Shown here: positions 59,973 to 64,000 of the stretch, one piece after another
Layout: every line of letters starts with the position of its first letter
Position numbering within the stretch: the first letter of the stretch is position 1
Source: Nemania diffusa
Taxonomy: Eukaryota; Ascomycota; Sordariomycetes; Xylariales; Xylariaceae
Assembly: GCA_038501195.1 (NCBI GenBank)
Contig: JBBPUQ010000006.1
Span: 1,364,001-1,428,000, forward strand
Direction of reading: 5' to 3'
DNA: 64,000 nucleotides
Position numbers and translations under genes: made by a program
Notes under the pieces: generated by a model
What the model was told of the DNA's origin: nothing
Database searches by the model: none
What the model saw: only the letters and a program-made list of their open reading frames with translations

Positions 59973-61367
59973 GGCAAGAAGCTCGAAGCAACGGTCATCT
60001 GGTAAAAGAAATGAAAAGAGGAGAGCCTCGATAGCAGCGCATGGGCTGCGTTGAAGTGTGAAGTGTGGTGCAGTCCTCGAATAAGGTTCTTACAGCTATG
60101 CAACGCCAATAGCTTAAGGTTCCAGGTCGGCGATGCGAAGACACAAGTTTCGAGTGTCTCGGTGCAAGACAAGAAAGGTACTTGCAGTGCCGACAAAGGA
60201 CGGACGGGTAAGACTTCAATTTGGCTTCGTAATCCTGTAGACACACGAGGCTTGGATCAGTGGCATGGTAAGGGCGATTCGTGATATGTTGTATGTTGGG
60301 AGGTGTAGATAGATGATGGTATCGATATCGGGAGTGTAAGAGTAAGAGGTACTCGAAGTCTACACAATGAATCCATGAAGGATGCCACCAGGGACCTGAA
60401 ATGTGGAGTGACCCGCACGCTGGATACCTTAGGTAGGTAACTTAGAGCCAGGTATGTGCTGTACACCACTACCTCAGCCCATGTACAGTGCTGTATGCAG
60501 AGCGGGTAGGTAGGCTAGTCCCTGTAGCCAGCCCACTTTCTAATAAGGGGCTGTGACGCATCAAGATCGTAATAGACTCGATCAAACCAAACGTTGAGAA
60601 CGAGAACTAGATTGCACAAATGCTGACAATGATAACGAGGCATGGGATTATATATACATATCTCTCATGTATATATCATGCACATCATTTATCTAGTCTA
60701 GTCTAACCCATGCGCGATCATGAGTGAGCTGGCAGTAGAATGAATACTTGCCAGTGACGATCTTGTATATGTACTAGAAACAGCTGATCGACAGAGACAG
60801 AGGCAAATGCCCCGTCGAGTTGGGCGTGACTTGAGCTAGTGCACTGCAGCAGTATTTTGTCTTTGAAACACGGCTGGCCATTCAGGTGCCTTGCACTCGG
60901 TATGTATGTATGTTCCAGGTTCTAAGATACCCAGTGACCCAGGACAAGGAGCGAGACTCAAGTCATTCCGCAGGGACACCCGCAGCTTGCAGCAGATATT
61001 CTGTACAGTACGTACTCTGTACCCTGCTCTTATCAGAGAGCAGGTGGCTGTGCAGTCCTACATACATGCCTAGGCTGCGCTCGTCTTAGGGGGAATACCG
61101 TAACTAAGCCACATATACACTCTCAAACTGCAGGGGTCTCTGTGAGCTCTGTGGCTTGCGCAGCTGCGTCACCGGACTAGAGCTTTGAGCTACCCTATTC
61201 CTAGCACTGCCAACTCCACCACGACCGATCTTCAATAGCGTAGACGAAGCCTCTATCCACGACTCCTACTCCTAATCTACTCGACCCTCACGAACGCCTA
61301 GCTTTAGAGAACGATCTCGCAACACTCAACCGCCACCTGTTTCCGACATCATAAACCTACCTCCAAG
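59973..61367. promoter_or_regulatory. Divergent promoter between the NIPA gene and vma4
   Basis: A 1.4-kb spacer with no supported gene. A TACATA/TATGTA-type block lies near 60650-60680. The 170 bp before the vma4 ATG are C/T-rich, as in many highly expressed fungal genes. Confidence 0.4.
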
Positions 61368-62323
61368 ATGTCGCAAGTCCACGCTCTGTCCGACGACCAG
61401 GTGAGCAACTGCCCCGTCTCCCCCCTCTAACCACCCACTCCCACTCCCATCCAAACCCAGCCACGAGCCCCGGGGGTCACGAGGATTCGCCAGCCATAAA
61501 ACAAAAACGTACTAACGCCGCGGAGCTAGGTCGGGCAAGAGCTGCGGAAGATGACGGCGTTCATCAAGCAGGAGGCGATCGAGAAGGCGCGCGAGATCGA
61601 GATCAAGGCCAACGAGGAGTTCAGCATCGAGAAGTCGAAGCTCGTGCGCGAGGAGACGGACGCCATCGACGCCGCCTACGCCAAGAAGTTCAAGCAGGCC
61701 TCCATGACGCAGCAGATCACGCGGTCCACCGTCGCCAACAAGACGCGCCTGCGCGTCCTCGGCGCCCGCCAGGAGCTGCTCGACGACATCTTCGACGAGG
61801 CCGAGAAGAAGCTCGCCGAGTCGAGCAAGGACGCCGCCAAGTACCAGGCCGTGCTCAAGGGCCTGCTGCTCGAGGGCATGTACGCCCTTAGTGAGGACGA
61901 GGTCGCTGTCCGCGCGCGGAAGGCCGACGCTGCTGTTGTTAAGAAGGCCGCGGCTGAGGCTGAGAAGGAGTATGAGAAGGAGACGGGCAAGAGCTCCAAG
62001 GTCAAGCTTGACGAGGAAAACACGCTGCCTGAGGGAACGTAAGTAGTCTCTTTTCTGCATTTCCTTTCTGGAAACCATTCTAGCCTAGTACAGTCTCTGG
62101 TTTTTCTTGTCGCTTCACTTATACTTGACATCTGTGTTGGGGCATATATACTAATCCAACCTCCATGCACAGCTCAGGCGGTATTTTTATTGTGGGCGGC
62201 AATGGAAAGATTGAGATTAACAACACCTTCGAGGAACGTCTAAGGCTACTACAGTCCAGCGCTCTGCCCGCCGTACGAAAGGCTTTGTTCGGACCGAACC
62301 CTAACCGCAAGTTCTTCGACTGA
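61368..62323 (+). CDS. vma4: V-type proton ATPase subunit E (Vma4)
   Basis: Three exons (61368..61400, 61530..62038, 62173..62323) encode 230 residues, the normal length. The first intron has a textbook branch site ACTAAC before its CTAG acceptor. The N-terminus is MSQVHALSDDQVGQELRKM, followed by a long charged helix (FIKQEAIEKAREIEIKANEE) that forms the peripheral stator stalk. The C-terminal domain includes GGIFIVGGNGKIEINNTFEE and ends in a short FFD. Subunit E with subunit G forms the stalks that hold the V1 head against the membrane sector during proton pumping into vacuoles. Exon 2 is strongly GC-biased at third positions, consistent with high expression. Confidence 0.96.
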
Positions 62324-62819
62324 TGAGCTCGGTATAATCCACAGTCCGAGGTCGCGATCCTCTCTATCCGCGCCTTACGCCGTCTACTAGCGGTCTTACT
62401 TCGCACATCAAATTGCGTATACACTAGCTTGACGAAGTTTGGCGAGGTTGGTGGGTTCAGGGGTTGAAAAGGGGTGATGGTGCTAGAAAGACATTTTTCG
62501 AAAACGTCGTATATCTGTTCTTCAAGGGACCCAAGGATGACATCGAGGTCGATCCTTACACGCAAGTTTGGTTTCTACAGCTCAGGACTGGTATGGTTAG
62601 AGCAGACTTGTCTTAATTTTGCTCGTATTTATTAGACGGTTGTATCATAAGGAAGTCATAGGCTCATTGTAGGCGAGGTATCACAGTTGATTCAGCATTC
62701 AGACACACCGAAACCCATAAATAATCCTGCTCGATATTATTCCCTGCTTCCGTTATCACTCCCCCTAGGTCCTTAGCGCCAATAACCGAACAATTCAGAG
62801 CAGGTCTCTTCCTCTATTG
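62324..62819. other. Convergent 3' flanks
   Basis: About 500 bp between the ends of vma4 and of the helical-repeat gene; no feature seen. Confidence 0.4.
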
Positions 62820-64000
62820 TCACACAGCAACCTGTAAGTTCCTCGTAGTGCGCCGTGGCCTGCTACTTGTAAACTCAGTCAGCTCTGGCACGATATCTTC
62901 TTCACTCTGTCTCTCTGGCTCCTCCTTTTTCTTCAGCGCCCACTGGCGCATGAAATCCCGCTGTTTCGGCACGTTGGCATCAGGGTCTCGCCCCGGGCTC
63001 CCCTCGAACGCGAAAATCCCCTTCTTGGGCGGCGGCTGCGTGCGCACCGCGTACTTGAGCCGCTTTTCCAGACCGAGAAGGCTCAGCTTCACGTTCTTCC
63101 TCGATGCCTTGTCGCGGATCCGGTCGTGGATCGACTTGACGCGGGCGGCCAAGAGGTCGATTTGTGCGTCGAATTCCTGCTCTGCTGCTACCGCGGCGGC
63201 GGTGGCGGCAGCCCCCTCGGATTTTGGGGCACTTTGGGCCTTGCCATTTAGTATTATACTTTTGGTGGGGGTAGTGCTGCTACTAGAACTACTGCTAGAC
63301 CCGTTCGTAGTGGTACGCATGAAATCTGCGCGGTCGATAACGATATCTAGGAGTGTTGTGAGCGCCCTGAGCCGCTCAAAGTCAAAGTCTGCCTTGTTCG
63401 TAGATTTGAAGTCGCCCTCATCGAGGCGGTTGCGGATGATCTCGAAACTGAGACTTGGATTGATGGGTTTGCTACCCAGCCCAGGCCTATTGAATAAAGA
63501 CTCGGCTGCGATGCGTCGTCGAAGATCAACCAGATGTGAGCTTGAGCTTGGTATTGATAAGAGAGATGTGACCGTAAGCTCAGGGTCATCTACGCTGTCG
63601 TACATGTTCGAACATATGGCCTTACACTAGCCTTGATGTTAGCTATATTTGACTAGAAAAAAAGTTGAGAACACTATAGGCTTACTGCTGAATTCCATCG
63701 TGACTTAGATTCGGCCAGGTTTGAGACTAATGCCATCATGGCACGCATGTGGTGTTCGCGTACTACTGCAGCGACGACAGGATCCATACTCATGCGTAGT
63801 AGGAGCTGGACCGCAACAATAGCGGCTGCTGATTGTAGATTTGGCGCGATTCGGCTCAATAGTTGTAAAAATGTCACTAAGGGTGACCAGTTCCGTTCGA
63901 GGTACTCTGGTCGAACCTCTGCCGTGCTCTTGAACTTGCTAGGCTCTCGGGCATTTATCGGAGCTCCAGCCCTTTCGAGCAAGCCATACAACCGCACATC
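62820..64000 (-). CDS. Helical-repeat (ARM/HEAT-like) protein, C-terminal part; 5' end outside window
   Basis: Exons >64000..63686 and 63620..62820 join across an intron with GTAAGC donor, GCTAAC branch site and GTGTAAG acceptor in phase 0. About 370 C-terminal residues are visible. The first part is helical and repeat-like (FLQLLSRIAPNLQSAAAIVA, then LLLRMSMDPVVAAVVREHHM). The junction gives RWNSAAICSNMYDSVDDPEL. A Ser/Ala-rich linker precedes a coiled region (DAQIDLLAARVKSIHDRIRD) and a basic tail with PPPKKGIFAFEGSPGRDP. I do not recognise the family with confidence; a WAPL-like or other armadillo protein is a guess only. The real start and most of the protein lie beyond the right edge. 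Confidence 0.75.

Noticed and set aside
61512..62078. 188-codon Leu-rich minus-strand frame
   Set aside because: It is an antisense shadow of the strongly biased vma4 exon.
1..64000. CRISPR arrays, bacterial operons, phage or plasmid features
   Set aside because: Spliceosomal introns throughout show a eukaryotic nuclear sequence; no regularly spaced repeats were seen.

Overview
The window looks like nuclear DNA of a filamentous ascomycete (Pezizomycotina), most likely a Sordariomycete. Genes carry short GT-AG introns with CTAAC/CTGAC-like branch sites, and gene content is typically fungal: a class II hydrophobin, a PTH11/rhodopsin-type 7-TM protein, a CorA-like protein with a C2H2 finger, a NIPA-type transporter, DASH subunit Hsk3, Sub2 and V-ATPase subunit E. 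All coordinates and splice sites were worked out by eye. Products are named from remembered family features, not from database searches.

Layout. 1-580 is the 3' end of a Kog1/Raptor gene. 1.7-2.8 kb holds a proline-rich orphan with a myristoylation-type N-terminus. 3.4-9.0 kb is a nine-exon gene for a very large CorA-like membrane protein. 10.5-11.2 kb encodes a small secreted protein with a GC-AG intron. 14.0-15.1 kb encodes a nucleotidyltransferase-fold protein whose catalytic acids appear lost. From about 15 to 42 kb the window is gene-poor: an intron-containing tRNA-Arg(CCG) at 17.35 kb, a class II hydrophobin at 19.5-19.9 kb, a DJ-1/PfpI protein at 27.7-28.6 kb, a few doubtful ORFs, many TACATA and CCTA/TAGG short repeats and hairpins, a 33-nt A-run and small decayed direct repeats. 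From 42.1 kb genes are dense again: a ketopantoate-reductase-like protein with a long disordered tail, Hsk3, a 3-hydroxyacyl-CoA dehydratase (Phs1 type), a 7-TM rhodopsin-like protein, the RNase P subunit Rpr2/Rpp21, Sub2, a NIPA transporter, V-ATPase subunit E and the C-terminal part of a helical-repeat protein running off the right edge.

The genes do not form one pathway. The right block is housekeeping: RNA processing and export, V-ATPase, kinetochore and very-long-chain fatty acid synthesis. The left and middle parts carry surface, secreted and fast-evolving genes, a common arrangement of conserved blocks around an accessory island. I did not find a convincing multi-gene new system. The most unusual items are the CorA-like giant, the apparently inactive nucleotidyltransferase and the reductase with the disordered tail.
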